Assembly (NCBI GenBank): GCA_028293545.1
Contig: JAQGOP010000043.1
Span: 127,651-191,650, forward strand
Length of the DNA: 64,000 bases
Direction of reading: 5' to 3'
Origin: Verrucomicrobiota bacterium
GTDB lineage: Bacteria > Verrucomicrobiota > Verrucomicrobiia > Opitutales > Opitutaceae
The position numbers and the translations under genes are program-made. Below, one piece after another: positions 49,745-59,734 of this stretch (its first letter is position 1; every line of letters begins with the position of its first letter). The notes beneath the pieces were generated by a model that did no database searches, was not told the DNA's origin, and worked only from the letters and a program-made list of their open reading frames with translations.

Positions 49745-52700
49745 CTACGTGCGCTTGCGGAGGCCGAGGAGCGCGAGCAGGCCCAGGCCGAGCAGCACAT
49801 AAGTCGAGGGCTCGGGGACGGGGGTGAAATTCAACAGGAGGATCGAGCCGGCCTGGCTCACGGTGAAAACCGTTCCTGCCATCGTGCCGTTTTGGAAATT
49901 GGCCGACGTGATCGTGAACGCCGTGGGATCGAAACCCGTGATGGTGCCGGAAGCGGAGACCAGCGGAATGGAGTAAGGCGTGCCCTGCGTGAGGTTCGCG
50001 AGGCCGAGGTCGAAGTTGGGGTCGAAGGTGTCGACGTTGATCACGAAGCCGCCGGAGGTCGCGGAGATGAAGAGATTTCCGCTGACGATCAACAGGGAAG
50101 AACCGTCAGGCCTCGACGGATCCTGGGTGCCCCAGACATAAATGCCGCCGTTGGCGAACGTCACATCGGTGTTGAACGTGAGCAGGCCGAGGATGCCGTG
50201 GTTGCCGAAGCCTGCGTAGGAACCGGGGGCGACGGCGCGGCCGGTGCCGAACGTGACGTTCGTGGTGCCCGAGGGGGCGTACGTGCCGAATCCGCCGAGC
50301 ACGCCGGCAGTGTAGGTGAGGGGGTTGGTGAAGGTGACGCCGGGGCCGATGAGAAGGCCGCCGTTGGGCGCGTTGAGGGTGACGGCGCCCGTCCCGGCGG
50401 CGGTGTTGGTGCCGAGGCCGACGACTGCCTGGTTCGAAATGGTGGTGCCCCCGCTGTAGGTGTTGTTGCCGTAGAGATAAATGTTGGACCCGGCGGAACC
50501 CGTCGGCGCGGTGGCGACGATGCTGCCGGAGCCGGAGATGACGCCGCCGAATTCGTGCCATTGATTCGAGTCGGAGTTGTCAAAGTTGAGCGTCGTGCCG
50601 GACGGGACGATGAGGCTGCCTTGGTCGCCGTAAATGCCGCGGAGGATGGGCGCGGTCGCCGCGCCGCTGAACGTGGCGGTGCCGCTGCCGGTCAATCCGA
50701 AGTTCAGCGTGCCCATGCCGGCGGCGACATTGTTCGCGAAGGTGAGGGCGCCATTGAAGAGAGCAATATTGCCGAGAAATCCCGAGTTGTTGCCCGCGAG
50801 CGTGACGCTGAGCGGAACGGAATTATACATGTCGAGCTCGGTGGTGGCGTCGCCGCTGATGCTGCCGGAGAGGGTGAAGGCGTTGAGCCCGGTGAAGAAC
50901 AGCCGCGGCCCCACGGTGCCGGTGTCGACGAGGCTGACGTTGTTCGCGAGGTTCACGCCGGGGACGTTGGCGGCGAGGCCGGCGTAGCCGCCGTTGGCGG
51001 TGGTGATGTTGAGGGCGCCCGAGCCGAGGGCGGTGCTGGTGCCGAGCGAAAGCGTGAGGCCGCCGAGGTTGCTCGCGACGTTCATCGTGGTGCCGCCGGA
51101 ATAGGTGCTGCTGCCGTTCATGATGACGGTGCCGCTCGAATAGGACAGGGACGAGGAGGGACTGCCGACGACGACGCCGAGGGTGCCGCCGATGGCCCCG
51201 TTGACGGTGAGGACGCCGTTCTGCGCCGCGGTGAAGCGGAGCGTGTTGGCGGCGTTGCTGCCGTTCGTGACGGTGGAGGGCGTGATCGTGGTGGCGTCGA
51301 TGTTGGCCGAGGTGATGGTGCCGATGAAAACGCCGTCGTTGAAACCGGTCAGGTTGATGTTGCTGATCGAGACCGTGGAATTTCCCTGGTGCGTGTCGAA
51401 GCCGATGATGCCCCAAGTGCCGGGCTGGTTGAACTTCGAGAGGAACGAGGCGACGGAGGCGACGCCGGCGACGTCGGTGTAACCGATATAGCTGGCGCCG
51501 ACGGCGGTGGCAGTACCGGTGGCGATCAGCGCGGGCGTGGAGGGAGAAATTGAACTCGCCCCGTCGAAAACGAGGTAACCGTTCGAAACGGTCGTGGGGC
51601 CGTTGTAGGTGTTTGCGCCCTGGAGATAGACCGTGAGCGGGTAGGCGGAACTCGTGCTATTGAGGCTGAAACCTCTGGCCAAGCTGAGGCTCGACGCGAC
51701 GTAAAGGGTGCCGCCACCGTTGCCGAATTGGTAATTGGCACCCTGCGGAGTGATGGTGCCGGAGATGATCGCAGTTGTCGCGGTGCCGATGCGCAGGCCG
51801 GCATTGAAGCCGGTGAAATCGAAGTTGGCGGTGAACGTCGCGGTGGCACTCCCGGGCGTGGTGTCGACGCCGATGCCGCCCGACGAGCCCGCGGTATTGA
51901 TTTTTGTGTTCAGGAAACTCACGAACTGGCCGGCCGTGGCATCAGCGAAGCCGATGTAGCCCTGGGCGTTGACGAGCGCGGTGCCGGGCAGGGCGGTTTG
52001 CGACCCGAAGACAAGGTTGCCGGAGATGGTCGTGCCGCCGGAATACGTGTTGGTCCCCGTGAGGAAAATAATGCCGGCGCCCATGGAGGTGAGCGAGCGG
52101 GCGCCCCCGAGTTCACCAATGTTGCCGGCGATGATGATCGGGATGCGGCTGGTGAGCCCGGGGCGCGGGATGCTGCCGGCGACGTTGGGTGCGGCGATGA
52201 ATGGCTGGGTGGCCAGGCCCGAGAACGTGATGTTGCTCGCGAGGGTGAATGCACCGGTAAAGGTCAGCGGTGCGTCCCACGTGCGGAAGGAAACGGTGTT
52301 GCTGCCAGACAAGATGAAGGGATTGGCGATCGTCTGCGTGCCGTGCGCAATCAGCGGGGTCGCCGCCACCGGGTTCGTGATCAGGCTGACGGTGCCGGTG
52401 CCGAACGGTTGGGAATTCCAGAACGCGGCGCCGATGCTGTTCACGCCGTCGCCGAGCGTGGTGTTGCCGGAGTAGGTGTTGCCGACGCCGGTGTTGTTAA
52501 AAATAAATACTCCGCCGTTGTTGAGATCAGAGCTGATCAGGGTGAGCGGCGAGCTGCCGGTGATCGTGCCTGCGACCACGATCTGGCCCGCGCCGGTGTC
52601 GAGCGTCTGCGCACCCGTGAGGTTGAGCGTGATGTTGGACGTGAACCAGAGATTGTTGAAGTTGGCATCGCCGGAGTGCACGCCGTTCGAGAGCGTCAGC

Positions 52701-52978
52701 GTGACAGGTGAGAGGCCATCGATGAAATAACTCTGGCTGTCGAAAAGCGTCAGCGACTGCAGGCTGTACGACGACGGGAGCACGAGGCGAATGCCCCCGG
52801 CCTGTCCAAGGAAAACGCTGGCGGAGCCATCGTTGGGCGGGACGCTCAGACCGAACCAATTGAGCGGATTAGTGATATTACCGTTCGGACCCAACCCGCT
52901 CCACACGTATTGCGCGTGGGCGTTGGTTCCGGCGATGAGCGCAAACAACCCCAGCATAACGCGTCGTAGGAACGTCAT
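49745..52978 (-). CDS. PEP-CTERM autotransporter-strand repeat protein A
   Basis: A 1077-residue exported protein. The start at 52978 gives a signal peptide (MTFLRRVMLGLFALIAGTNAHA). It has an N-terminal domain beginning with YVWSGLGPNGNITNPLNWFG and numerous autotransporter-associated beta-strand repeats such as TYSGGTTISGNLVFGS and TYSGGTTISNQAVVGLG. Two copies of a shared module (GYIG...GIGVDT at about 51970-51700; SYIG...GIIGFDT at about 51500-51210) lie in the middle. The C-terminus is VPEPSTYVLLGLGLLALLGLRKR, a PEP-CTERM exosortase signal. Such proteins are probably right-handed beta-helices on the cell surface or in the matrix. The exosortase is not in the window. Confidence 0.88.
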   Translation of the reverse strand: MTFLRRVMLGLFALIAGTNAHAQYVWSGLGPNGNITNPLNWFGLSVPPNDGSASVFLGQAGGIRLVLPSSYSLQSLTLFDSQSYFIDGLSPVTLTLSNGVHSGDANFNNLWFTSNITLNLTGAQTLDTGAGQIVVAGTITGSSPLTLISSDLNNGGVFIFNNTGVGNTYSGNTTLGDGVNSIGAAFWNSQPFGTGTVSLITNPVAATPLIAHGTQTIANPFILSGSNTVSFRTWDAPLTFTGAFTLASNITFSGLATQPFIAAPNVAGSIPRPGLTSRIPIIIAGNIGELGGARSLTSMGAGIIFLTGTNTYSGGTTISGNLVFGSQTALPGTALVNAQGYIGFADATAGQFVSFLNTKINTAGSSGGIGVDTTPGSATATFTANFDFTGFNAGLRIGTATTAIISGTITPQGANYQFGNGGGTLYVASSLSLARGFSLNSTSSAYPLTVYLQGANTYNGPTTVSNGYLVFDGASSISPSTPALIATGTATAVGASYIGYTDVAGVASVASFLSKFNQPGTWGIIGFDTHQGNSTVSISNINLTGFNDGVFIGTITSANIDATTITPSTVTNGSNAANTLRFTAAQNGVLTVNGAIGGTLGVVVGSPSSSLSYSSGTVIMNGSSTYSGGTTMNVASNLGGLTLSLGTSTALGSGALNITTANGGYAGLAANVPGVNLANNVSLVDTGTVGPRLFFTGLNAFTLSGSISGDATTELDMYNSVPLSVTLAGNNSGFLGNIALFNGALTFANNVAAGMGTLNFGLTGSGTATFSGAATAPILRGIYGDQGSLIVPSGTTLNFDNSDSNQWHEFGGVISGSGSIVATAPTGSAGSNIYLYGNNTYSGGTTISNQAVVGLGTNTAAGTGAVTLNAPNGGLLIGPGVTFTNPLTYTAGVLGGFGTYAPSGTTNVTFGTGRAVAPGSYAGFGNHGILGLLTFNTDVTFANGGIYVWGTQDPSRPDGSSLLIVSGNLFISATSGGFVINVDTFDPNFDLGLANLTQGTPYSIPLVSASGTITGFDPTAFTITSANFQNGTMAGTVFTVSQAGSILLLNFTPVPEPSTYVLLGLGLLALLGLRKRT

Positions 52979-53158
52979 GGTTGCACCCTTTAGGAAAGGT
53001 AGGTTTCCAGCAAGGGGAAAGGCCGGCGTTTGGACGCGGACGGAGCCAAACTCGTTCGACAGGCCCGGGGTTTCCGACGGCGTATTGGGGACAACACGCT
53101 CCAACACACCTACTCGAGGGTATTGCTCGCTACTTCCGGAGCAGGCGGGCCGCCTGCG
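52979..53158. repeat. Repeat-rich intergenic gap between proteins A and B
   Basis: Holds GACGGAGCCAAACTCG, GGGGACAACACGCTCCAAC (relative of the 8446 family) and GGAGCAGGCGGGCCGCCTGC at about 53143-53162, the latter supplying the stop of the next gene. Confidence 0.5.
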
Positions 53159-56100
53159 CTACTTTTTTCGGCGGAAGGCGGGGATCAGCAGCAAGGCCAG
53201 GCCGCTGCCCAACAGCGCGTAGGTCGAAGGCTCGGGGACCGGCGTGAAGTTCAGCTGCAGGAGGTTGCCGCTCTGCGTGAAAGCAAAAGTGCCGGGGCCG
53301 ATGTCGGCGCTGAAGGCGGACGCATCGATCACGAATGCGGTCGGGTCGAAAGAACCGTTGTGAAACACGATCGACGAATTGGTCGCGTCGAAGAGTGTCC
53401 ACGTGTAAGTCTGGTTGAGGAACCCAACGGCCGTGCCCGGCGCACCGGAGGCGTCGAGGGAGTAAAGCTTGATGGTGAACGGGGTCGCCGCTGTGACCGA
53501 GCTGTCGATATGGAGCGTAAAGGAAAAATCCGTGATCCCGACGACATCCCAGCCGATCCCCTGCGAGCTGTTCGGATCCTTGATGCTGAACTCCATTTTC
53601 GCGCCGCCCATCAGGGTCAGGGTGTCGAAGTCCAATTCGCCGACCTGCGAAGCGCCGTTCACGCCCGGTGAAATGATCGAAGTATTCGACAGCGTGACAG
53701 AGTTGAAGACCAGGCCGCTGCCCTGGAGTCGGCCGCCGTTGTCGACATAAATGCCGGAACTGATCCCGACCTGGTTGAGCGTCAGCGTGCCGCCATGCAC
53801 CCAGATGGCGGCGCCGCTGTTGAGGGTCGAACCCGATTGGAGTACAACCGCGCCCTGGTTGATCTGCAGCGCGACTTGAGGCGAAAGGGGCAGCGTCGCC
53901 TCGATCGTGCCGTAGTTGAAATTGAAATCGGCGTTCAGGGTGAGTGTGCCGGTCCCGGTTTTCACGAGGCGCAGGGTGTCGGAAAAATCGGTGGAACGAA
54001 ATTCCCCGTAGAAATTCGAGTCGATGGCTTGATTGATGGTGAGGACGGCGTTGGCCACGGTCATCCGAATCGATGTGTAGTCCTCATCGTAACCGCTGCT
54101 CAAGCCGCCGATCACGGGGGCGGCGGTATCGAAGTAAACCTGGCTGCCCGAGCTGCCGAATGAAAGGACGCCGGCGCCAGAGGCGTGGTTTGCCGCCAGG
54201 TGGAGCAGCGCACTTTCGCCGACATAAATGCCGCCGGTGAAGTCGCTCGTGTCGTTGCTGAGCGTGAGATTGGAGAAGGACTCCATGTAGAAACCCTGGG
54301 CGCCGCTGATCTTGCCGTTAAGCGTGAGGTCCGCGCTCAACGACGAGATGCGAAGCTGGCTGTTAAGCATGAAGGGATTTGAAACGATCACATCGAGGTC
54401 CGCGATCAGGCCGGGCGTGAGGGTCTGCCCAAGAGCGCTCCAACCGCCGGGCAGCGTCATCGGCTGGACGATGACTGTCCCGGTGCCGAGAGCGGTGGTC
54501 GGATCGGTGCCGGTGACGCCGTTGCTTTGGCCGATCGCGAGCAGGCCGCCGTAGAGCGTGATGTTGCCCGTAAGCGTGGAGTTATCGCCGCTCAGGATCA
54601 CCGTCGAATAGTGCCCGAGCAGGGGAGAGCTGAACGTGGCGGGTGAATTCGGGTCGCCAATGACGACGCCGGCCGAGCCGGACAAGGTGCTGCTGATCTC
54701 GAGGACGCTGCCCTTGTAAGCGGCGAAGCGATACGGATCCGTGCCACCGTTGGTGGTGGTGATGGCGCCGCTGATGACGGTGCCGGCGGAGACGCCGTCG
54801 TCGTAATACCCGCCCTCGGAGGTGCCGAGATAGAGCGCGCCGGTAAACGGGGAGAGGTCGATCGGCCGGTTGACGTCGCGATTACCCAGCGTGTCGAAAC
54901 CAATCATGCCGACGGATGTGAGCGAGATGTGGTTAAGGAAAACGCTGATGTCGGAATCGTCCGGCGTCGGGCTGCCAGAGTCGGCGCTTTGGGTGCCGAC
55001 ATATCCACCGGTGCTGACGGTGATGTTGCGGCTGCCGGAGGGAAGCGCGAGGTCGGCAAACACGAGCGCAGAATTGATCACGGTCACGGTGCCGGTGAAG
55101 GTGTTGGCGGAGGAGGTCAGGAAGACGCTGAGCGGAAATGACGCGGGTGAGGTGACCACCACGTTGCGCGCGCCGGTAAGGTCGGAGTCCACCTCGAGGT
55201 AACCCGCGCCGCCGCCGAAGCGGTAGTCGGTGCCTTGGGGCGTGATCGTGCCGGAGATCACGGTGCCGCTGAACCCATTGTTGGTGGTGGAACCGAGGCG
55301 CGCGGTGGAGGAGAAACCGGTGAGGTCGATCGGGGTGCTGACGTCGTAGTCGACGCCGATGGTGCCGAAGGTCGCGGCTTTGTTGAAGCGATCGATGAAG
55401 TCGGCCTGGAAATCCGGGAGCACGTCGGAGATGCCGATGTAGCCGTTGGCGCCGGCGGTGAATGCGTTGGTGACGGGCGTCGCGGGCAGAGCGTTCACGT
55501 CGTTGAAAACCAGCAGGCCGTTGAGGGAGGTCGTGCCGCCGGTGTAGGTGTTCGCGCCGTAGAGATAGAGACGGCCGTTGCCGTTGAGCGTGAGGCTGAA
55601 GGGCCCGACGATGTCGCCAATGCTCATGTCGGCGCCGTTGGTATCGATAGTGGTGTTGGCGTTCAGGGTCAGCTGCCCGTTCAGGTTGAGCGGGATGAAA
55701 TTCAGCGCGCGGACCAAGCCGTTGCTTTGGACGTCGATGAAGAGGGAAACCACGTCGTTAGTGGAACCGTTGACCGGATCGGATAGCGAAATGAGCGTGC
55801 CGCCGTTGAATATGAGGTCGCCGTCGCCGAGGGAGTTCACTCCGCCGTCGCTGTAGCCATAGATCGTGACCGAGCCGGCGGTGAGCGTGAGGCCCCCCGT
55901 CCAGTTGCTGGAGGTGTCCGCGAGCGTGAGGTTGCCGGCGCCGATCTTGGTCAGGCGGAAACCGGAGGTGTTGTCAGAAATATAATCCTCCAGCAGGAGT
56001 GTTCCGCTCTGGATCGTCCAGGTTTGGGCGGCCTCGAGCACGACGTGACCTTCGATGGTCGACGTCACGTTGCCGGAAGGCGCGTAGAGGATACCGCTGG

Positions 56101-56398
56101 AGCCAATGTGCGTGGCGCCGACGCCGCCTTCGAGGAAGTAGCCCTTCGTGTTACCGCTGAACGTGAGCTTGTTCACGCTCACGCTGGTGTAGTGGACGAG
56201 GATCGTGCCGGTGTTGCCGAAGGTCAGCTGGGTGTTGACGATGTCGTCAACGGGAACGACGCCATTGAGCCAGTTCTCGGGGGTGAACAGATAACCGTCG
56301 TCGTTGGAGCCGACCCAAGTGTAGACAACCTGGGCGCGGGAGGAAAGCGCTGCACCGAGCAGGCCGAGGGACACGAAAAACAGGAGGCGCAGTTTCAC
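53159..56398 (-). CDS. PEP-CTERM autotransporter-strand repeat protein B
   Basis: A 1079-residue exported protein starting at GTG 56398, with signal MKLRLLFFVSLGLLGAALSSRA. The N-terminal domain begins VVYTWVGSNDDGYLFTPENW. Beta-strand repeats include NTYTGGTTSLNGLLVFND and STLTGNITLYGGLLAIGQ. Two copies of the shared module are at about 55455-55190 (GYIGISDV ... GTIGVDY) and 55010-54690 (GYVGTQSA ... MIGFDT). The C-terminus is VPEPSTYALLGSGLALLLIPAFRRKK. The stop TAG is the start of a GTAGCGCAGG palindrome. Confidence 0.88.
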   Translation of the reverse strand: MKLRLLFFVSLGLLGAALSSRAQVVYTWVGSNDDGYLFTPENWLNGVVPVDDIVNTQLTFGNTGTILVHYTSVSVNKLTFSGNTKGYFLEGGVGATHIGSSGILYAPSGNVTSTIEGHVVLEAAQTWTIQSGTLLLEDYISDNTSGFRLTKIGAGNLTLADTSSNWTGGLTLTAGSVTIYGYSDGGVNSLGDGDLIFNGGTLISLSDPVNGSTNDVVSLFIDVQSNGLVRALNFIPLNLNGQLTLNANTTIDTNGADMSIGDIVGPFSLTLNGNGRLYLYGANTYTGGTTSLNGLLVFNDVNALPATPVTNAFTAGANGYIGISDVLPDFQADFIDRFNKAATFGTIGVDYDVSTPIDLTGFSSTARLGSTTNNGFSGTVISGTITPQGTDYRFGGGAGYLEVDSDLTGARNVVVTSPASFPLSVFLTSSANTFTGTVTVINSALVFADLALPSGSRNITVSTGGYVGTQSADSGSPTPDDSDISVFLNHISLTSVGMIGFDTLGNRDVNRPIDLSPFTGALYLGTSEGGYYDDGVSAGTVISGAITTTNGGTDPYRFAAYKGSVLEISSTLSGSAGVVIGDPNSPATFSSPLLGHYSTVILSGDNSTLTGNITLYGGLLAIGQSNGVTGTDPTTALGTGTVIVQPMTLPGGWSALGQTLTPGLIADLDVIVSNPFMLNSQLRISSLSADLTLNGKISGAQGFYMESFSNLTLSNDTSDFTGGIYVGESALLHLAANHASGAGVLSFGSSGSQVYFDTAAPVIGGLSSGYDEDYTSIRMTVANAVLTINQAIDSNFYGEFRSTDFSDTLRLVKTGTGTLTLNADFNFNYGTIEATLPLSPQVALQINQGAVVLQSGSTLNSGAAIWVHGGTLTLNQVGISSGIYVDNGGRLQGSGLVFNSVTLSNTSIISPGVNGASQVGELDFDTLTLMGGAKMEFSIKDPNSSQGIGWDVVGITDFSFTLHIDSSVTAATPFTIKLYSLDASGAPGTAVGFLNQTYTWTLFDATNSSIVFHNGSFDPTAFVIDASAFSADIGPGTFAFTQSGNLLQLNFTPVPEPSTYALLGSGLALLLIPAFRRKK

Positions 56399-56536
56399 AG
56401 GGATGCGACCCTGTTTAACGCCGCTCTGGCGCTCAAGGCTATTTCCCGGCTTGAGCAATCGCCGCAAGGTGGAACGCGTGGTACGCCTTGAGCCTGTCGA
56501 ACGGGTCACTGACGCGGAAGCAGGCGGCCGCCGGCG
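56399..56536. repeat. Repeat-rich gap between proteins B and C
   Basis: Contains GGTGGAACGCGTGGTACGCC and the palindrome GCAGGCGGCCGCCGGCGC at about 56520-56537, contiguous with the 3' end of the next gene. Confidence 0.5.
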
Positions 56537-59500
56537 CTACTTTCTGCGGCGGAGCGCGGGGATCAGCAGCAGGGCCAGGCCGCCGCCGAGCAGGGCGTAG
56601 GTCGAGGGCTCGGGCACGGGAGTGAAATTCAGGAAGACGTCGTTGCCGACGGCAACGACATGGAATGCGCCGCTGCCGAGGCTGTTGCCGAACCCGGTGG
56701 TATCGAGAACGACGTTCGCCGGCGCGAATCCCGAAAGGCTGTCGCTGTGCGCAATCAACCACGAATAACCCATGGAAGAATCAAAATCCGCCACGAGGCC
56801 GCCTTGTGAGCCGCCCGAGTCGAGCGATACCAGGCTGAACGTAAAGGGAGAACCCAGGGTCGCGGTGAACGTGAGGCCACCCGTGACGTCAATTGTGTCG
56901 TAGCCGGCACCACGCGTGCCGGAGGCCGCTTGGACTTCCACCTGATATGCGCCACCGGGTCCCCAAGTCTGGCCACCGGTAAACGTCAGGAAGCCGACGG
57001 AATTCCCGGGACCAAGCAGCGCGCCCGCGCCGATCGTGAGGTGGCCCGCGAAAGTTCCGTTGCCGCCGAGCGTGCCGCCGCTGGCGCCGAAGCTGATGGC
57101 ATTCGAAATCGTGACCCCGGCGCCGACGCTGAGGCGGCCGCCGTTGAAAACGATTCCGCCGGAGCCGAGGGAGTCGTTCTGCGTCACGGCCACACTGCCG
57201 CCGAGCAAGGTCGTGGTCCCCGTGTAGCCCGGGTTGTGATTCGTCAGGGTCAGCGTCGGCGGGGTTTCCGCGCCGCCTTCGTTGATCATGAAGTTGCCCG
57301 AACCGATGAGATGACCGTTGAACGTCGAGTCGTTGTTCAGGAACGTCGTCAGGTTCCCGGATCCGAAATTCACGATGGTGCGGTCGTCGCCGCTGATTGA
57401 GCCGACGGAAGGATTCGCGGAGGTGAAGATCACCTGGGCATCGTCGACGTTGTCGAAATTCTGGAGATAGAGGTCGATGACCCCGGCGGCCGCATCGGCC
57501 GTGAATTTTACCTTCCCGCTGACGACGTCCATGAACCCGGTAAGGCCGGAGTTGTCGCCGCTGAAGGTAACCGTGTTGATGGCGGTCTTCTGGAAATTGC
57601 CATAGCCGGAGCCGGCGCCCGAGAAGGTATAGTCAAAGGTCCCGGCGAGAATGATCCGGCCGTATCCGTCGTAGTGGACCACATTGGAGAAGGTGAGATT
57701 TGCAGCCGAGGTCGAGAAGGTGACGTCGTTGCCTTGGTTGAAGTACTCGAGCGGCCCGGTGCCGAGCGCGCTGCTGTTGCTCACGATCAATGCGCCGGAA
57801 TAGAACCCCGTGCCCTGGCCGTAGGTGTTCGTGCCATTCAGCGTCACGGTCGGATGATAAGTGGTGTTGGCGGGTTCGAGGTTGGCGAGATCGGTCACAT
57901 CCAAGCCGATGTTAACGTAGTTCCCCGCACCGGTCAGCGTGGAGTCGACCGTGAGTTGGCCGTTGCGAAACCCGGTGAAGCGAAACGTGGCGTCCTGGTC
58001 CGGCGTGATGGTGCCGGTAAGCGTGACCTTGGTGGAAGTCCCGAGGTAAGGCGTCGAACTGCCGTTGAAAACGCTCATGTCGATGTTCTCTGAAACCGTC
58101 CGGCCGGCGACGGGATCGTGGGCGTCGAGTCCCACCACGCCATCCATGTCGTCGACGTCGATATGGGAGAAGAACTGTGCGGTCGTGAGTCCGGAATTTT
58201 CCGTCTCACCGATGTAGCCCTCGCTGCTCGAGCTCAGGGTGCTGTTCGGCGACATCGCGCCCGCGCTGTCGAAGATCACGGCGCCGCCGCTGCTGGCGAG
58301 GGTGGTGCCGTAATAGGTGTTGTTGCCGCGCAGGAAGAGCTGGAGCCCGTCACCCACCTCGAGGCGGGCGCTGGTTTCGGTCAGGTTCGATGTGACGGTC
58401 AGGATCCCGCGGCCGCTGAAATAATAGGAGTTCTCCGAGTCGATCGTGATCGGCCCGCTGAGGATGGCCGCCGAATTGGTGCCGATGCGAACGGTGTCGT
58501 CAGGGAAAATCGTGAGGTCGATCGCCTCGCTGAACGTCTGCGGGCTGGCGGCGTTGGGGGAATCGAAGCCGATGATGCCGTCGCTGTTGGCGGTGTCGAA
58601 GCGCGCCAGGAAATTGGCCTGCACGCCGGTGGTGACCTCGGTGCCGATGTAGCCGTTGTCCGAAGCTTGGAGCAATCCCGTGGTGGGCGCGCCGTTCGCG
58701 AAGACCAGGATGGCATCGTTGAAGACCTTCGTGCCGCCGGTGTAGGAGGCAGTGCCCGCGATGCGGGTGGCGCCGTCGCGTTCGAAGCGGAAGAGGGTGC
58801 CGGCGGTGGTTTCCCCGACGTTGGTCAGCGTGAGGAGGCCGTCGCCCTCCACGTTCACATACACGGTATTCAACGACAGCCCGCTTTGCGCGGTGGTGGT
58901 GCCGGTGATGACAAGCGAACCCTTGCCGTCCACTTCGCCGAAGTTCGCTGAACCGGAAAGACTGAAGTTGTTCGGGAGCGTCGTCGTCTGCGTGTCGTTG
59001 TAATAGTCGACCGCCTCGAGGACACCGCCGTCCATCTTGACCAGGCCCGTGCCGAGCACGCCGTCATTGTGAACCAGGATGCGGCCTTCGATGAGGTCGA
59101 CGGTGCCGGTCATCGTGTTCGGCAGGAAGTGGTCAAAGACGGTGGTCCCCGCGCCGTACTTCGAGATGTTGCCCGCGCCGCCGACATCGCCGAAGAAATA
59201 AATATCGCCCGAGCCCACCTCGATGTCGCCTTGCGAGAAGATGTGATTGCCTGCGCTGAAAACAATCGGCACGCCCACGAGGATGGTCAGCGATGGCAAG
59301 GCCATCTCGATGTCGCCGGTGATCGTGAGCGGGCCGGTGCCGGTGAAGTTGTAACCGCTCGAGGTGGCGGTGACGGTGAAGTTGTGGATCGAGAACGCGG
59401 AGTTGAACGCCGGCAGGAAGTCGCCGTTGGCCGCAAAAACGAGATCCTCGCCGCCGACTCCGGTCGGCGCGGTGCCCCCGAGCCAGTTGGCGGGGTTGTT

Positions 59501-59620
59501 GATGTCGTCGTTTGCACCGCCGCCGGTCCAGGTGAACGTGGTTTGGGCGGATGCGTTGAGCGCGGCGAAAAGGGCGACCAGGAGCGCCCGAAAAACAGAG
59601 CATGAAAAGCGCGGTTTCAC
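56537..59620 (-). CDS. PEP-CTERM autotransporter-strand repeat protein C
   Basis: A 1027-residue exported protein starting at GTG 59620, with a signal peptide (FRALLVALFAALNASA). The N-terminal domain opens TTFTWTGGGANDDINNPANW. Repeats include NPGYTGTTTLLGGSVAVTQN. Two copies of the shared module are at about 58655-58395 (GYIGTEVT ... GIIGFDS) and 58225-57950 (GYIGETEN ... VVGLDA). The C-terminus is VPEPSTYALLGGGLALLLIPALRRRK. Its last 100 bp and the abutting palindrome (56534-56633) are identical to those of protein D (59732-59831). Confidence 0.88.
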   Translation of the reverse strand: MKPRFSCSVFRALLVALFAALNASAQTTFTWTGGGANDDINNPANWLGGTAPTGVGGEDLVFAANGDFLPAFNSAFSIHNFTVTATSSGYNFTGTGPLTITGDIEMALPSLTILVGVPIVFSAGNHIFSQGDIEVGSGDIYFFGDVGGAGNISKYGAGTTVFDHFLPNTMTGTVDLIEGRILVHNDGVLGTGLVKMDGGVLEAVDYYNDTQTTTLPNNFSLSGSANFGEVDGKGSLVITGTTTAQSGLSLNTVYVNVEGDGLLTLTNVGETTAGTLFRFERDGATRIAGTASYTGGTKVFNDAILVFANGAPTTGLLQASDNGYIGTEVTTGVQANFLARFDTANSDGIIGFDSPNAASPQTFSEAIDLTIFPDDTVRIGTNSAAILSGPITIDSENSYYFSGRGILTVTSNLTETSARLEVGDGLQLFLRGNNTYYGTTLASSGGAVIFDSAGAMSPNSTLSSSSEGYIGETENSGLTTAQFFSHIDVDDMDGVVGLDAHDPVAGRTVSENIDMSVFNGSSTPYLGTSTKVTLTGTITPDQDATFRFTGFRNGQLTVDSTLTGAGNYVNIGLDVTDLANLEPANTTYHPTVTLNGTNTYGQGTGFYSGALIVSNSSALGTGPLEYFNQGNDVTFSTSAANLTFSNVVHYDGYGRIILAGTFDYTFSGAGSGYGNFQKTAINTVTFSGDNSGLTGFMDVVSGKVKFTADAAAGVIDLYLQNFDNVDDAQVIFTSANPSVGSISGDDRTIVNFGSGNLTTFLNNDSTFNGHLIGSGNFMINEGGAETPPTLTLTNHNPGYTGTTTLLGGSVAVTQNDSLGSGGIVFNGGRLSVGAGVTISNAISFGASGGTLGGNGTFAGHLTIGAGALLGPGNSVGFLTFTGGQTWGPGGAYQVEVQAASGTRGAGYDTIDVTGGLTFTATLGSPFTFSLVSLDSGGSQGGLVADFDSSMGYSWLIAHSDSLSGFAPANVVLDTTGFGNSLGSGAFHVVAVGNDVFLNFTPVPEPSTYALLGGGLALLLIPALRRRK

Positions 59621-59734
59621 GGGAGCAATGGACGAAATTCGCTCGGCTGCTTCAAGGCCAAAGCCGAGTGGCCCGCCGTCCGTAGGATCCGGATTTCAGA
59701 GGCCTCGCGGGGAGAAGCAGGCGGGCCGCCTGCG
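59621..59734. repeat. Repeat-rich gap between proteins C and D
   Basis: Contains GAAGCAGGCGGGCCGCCTGC at about 59715-59734, whose continuation provides the stop of the next gene. Otherwise no feature is seen. Confidence 0.5.
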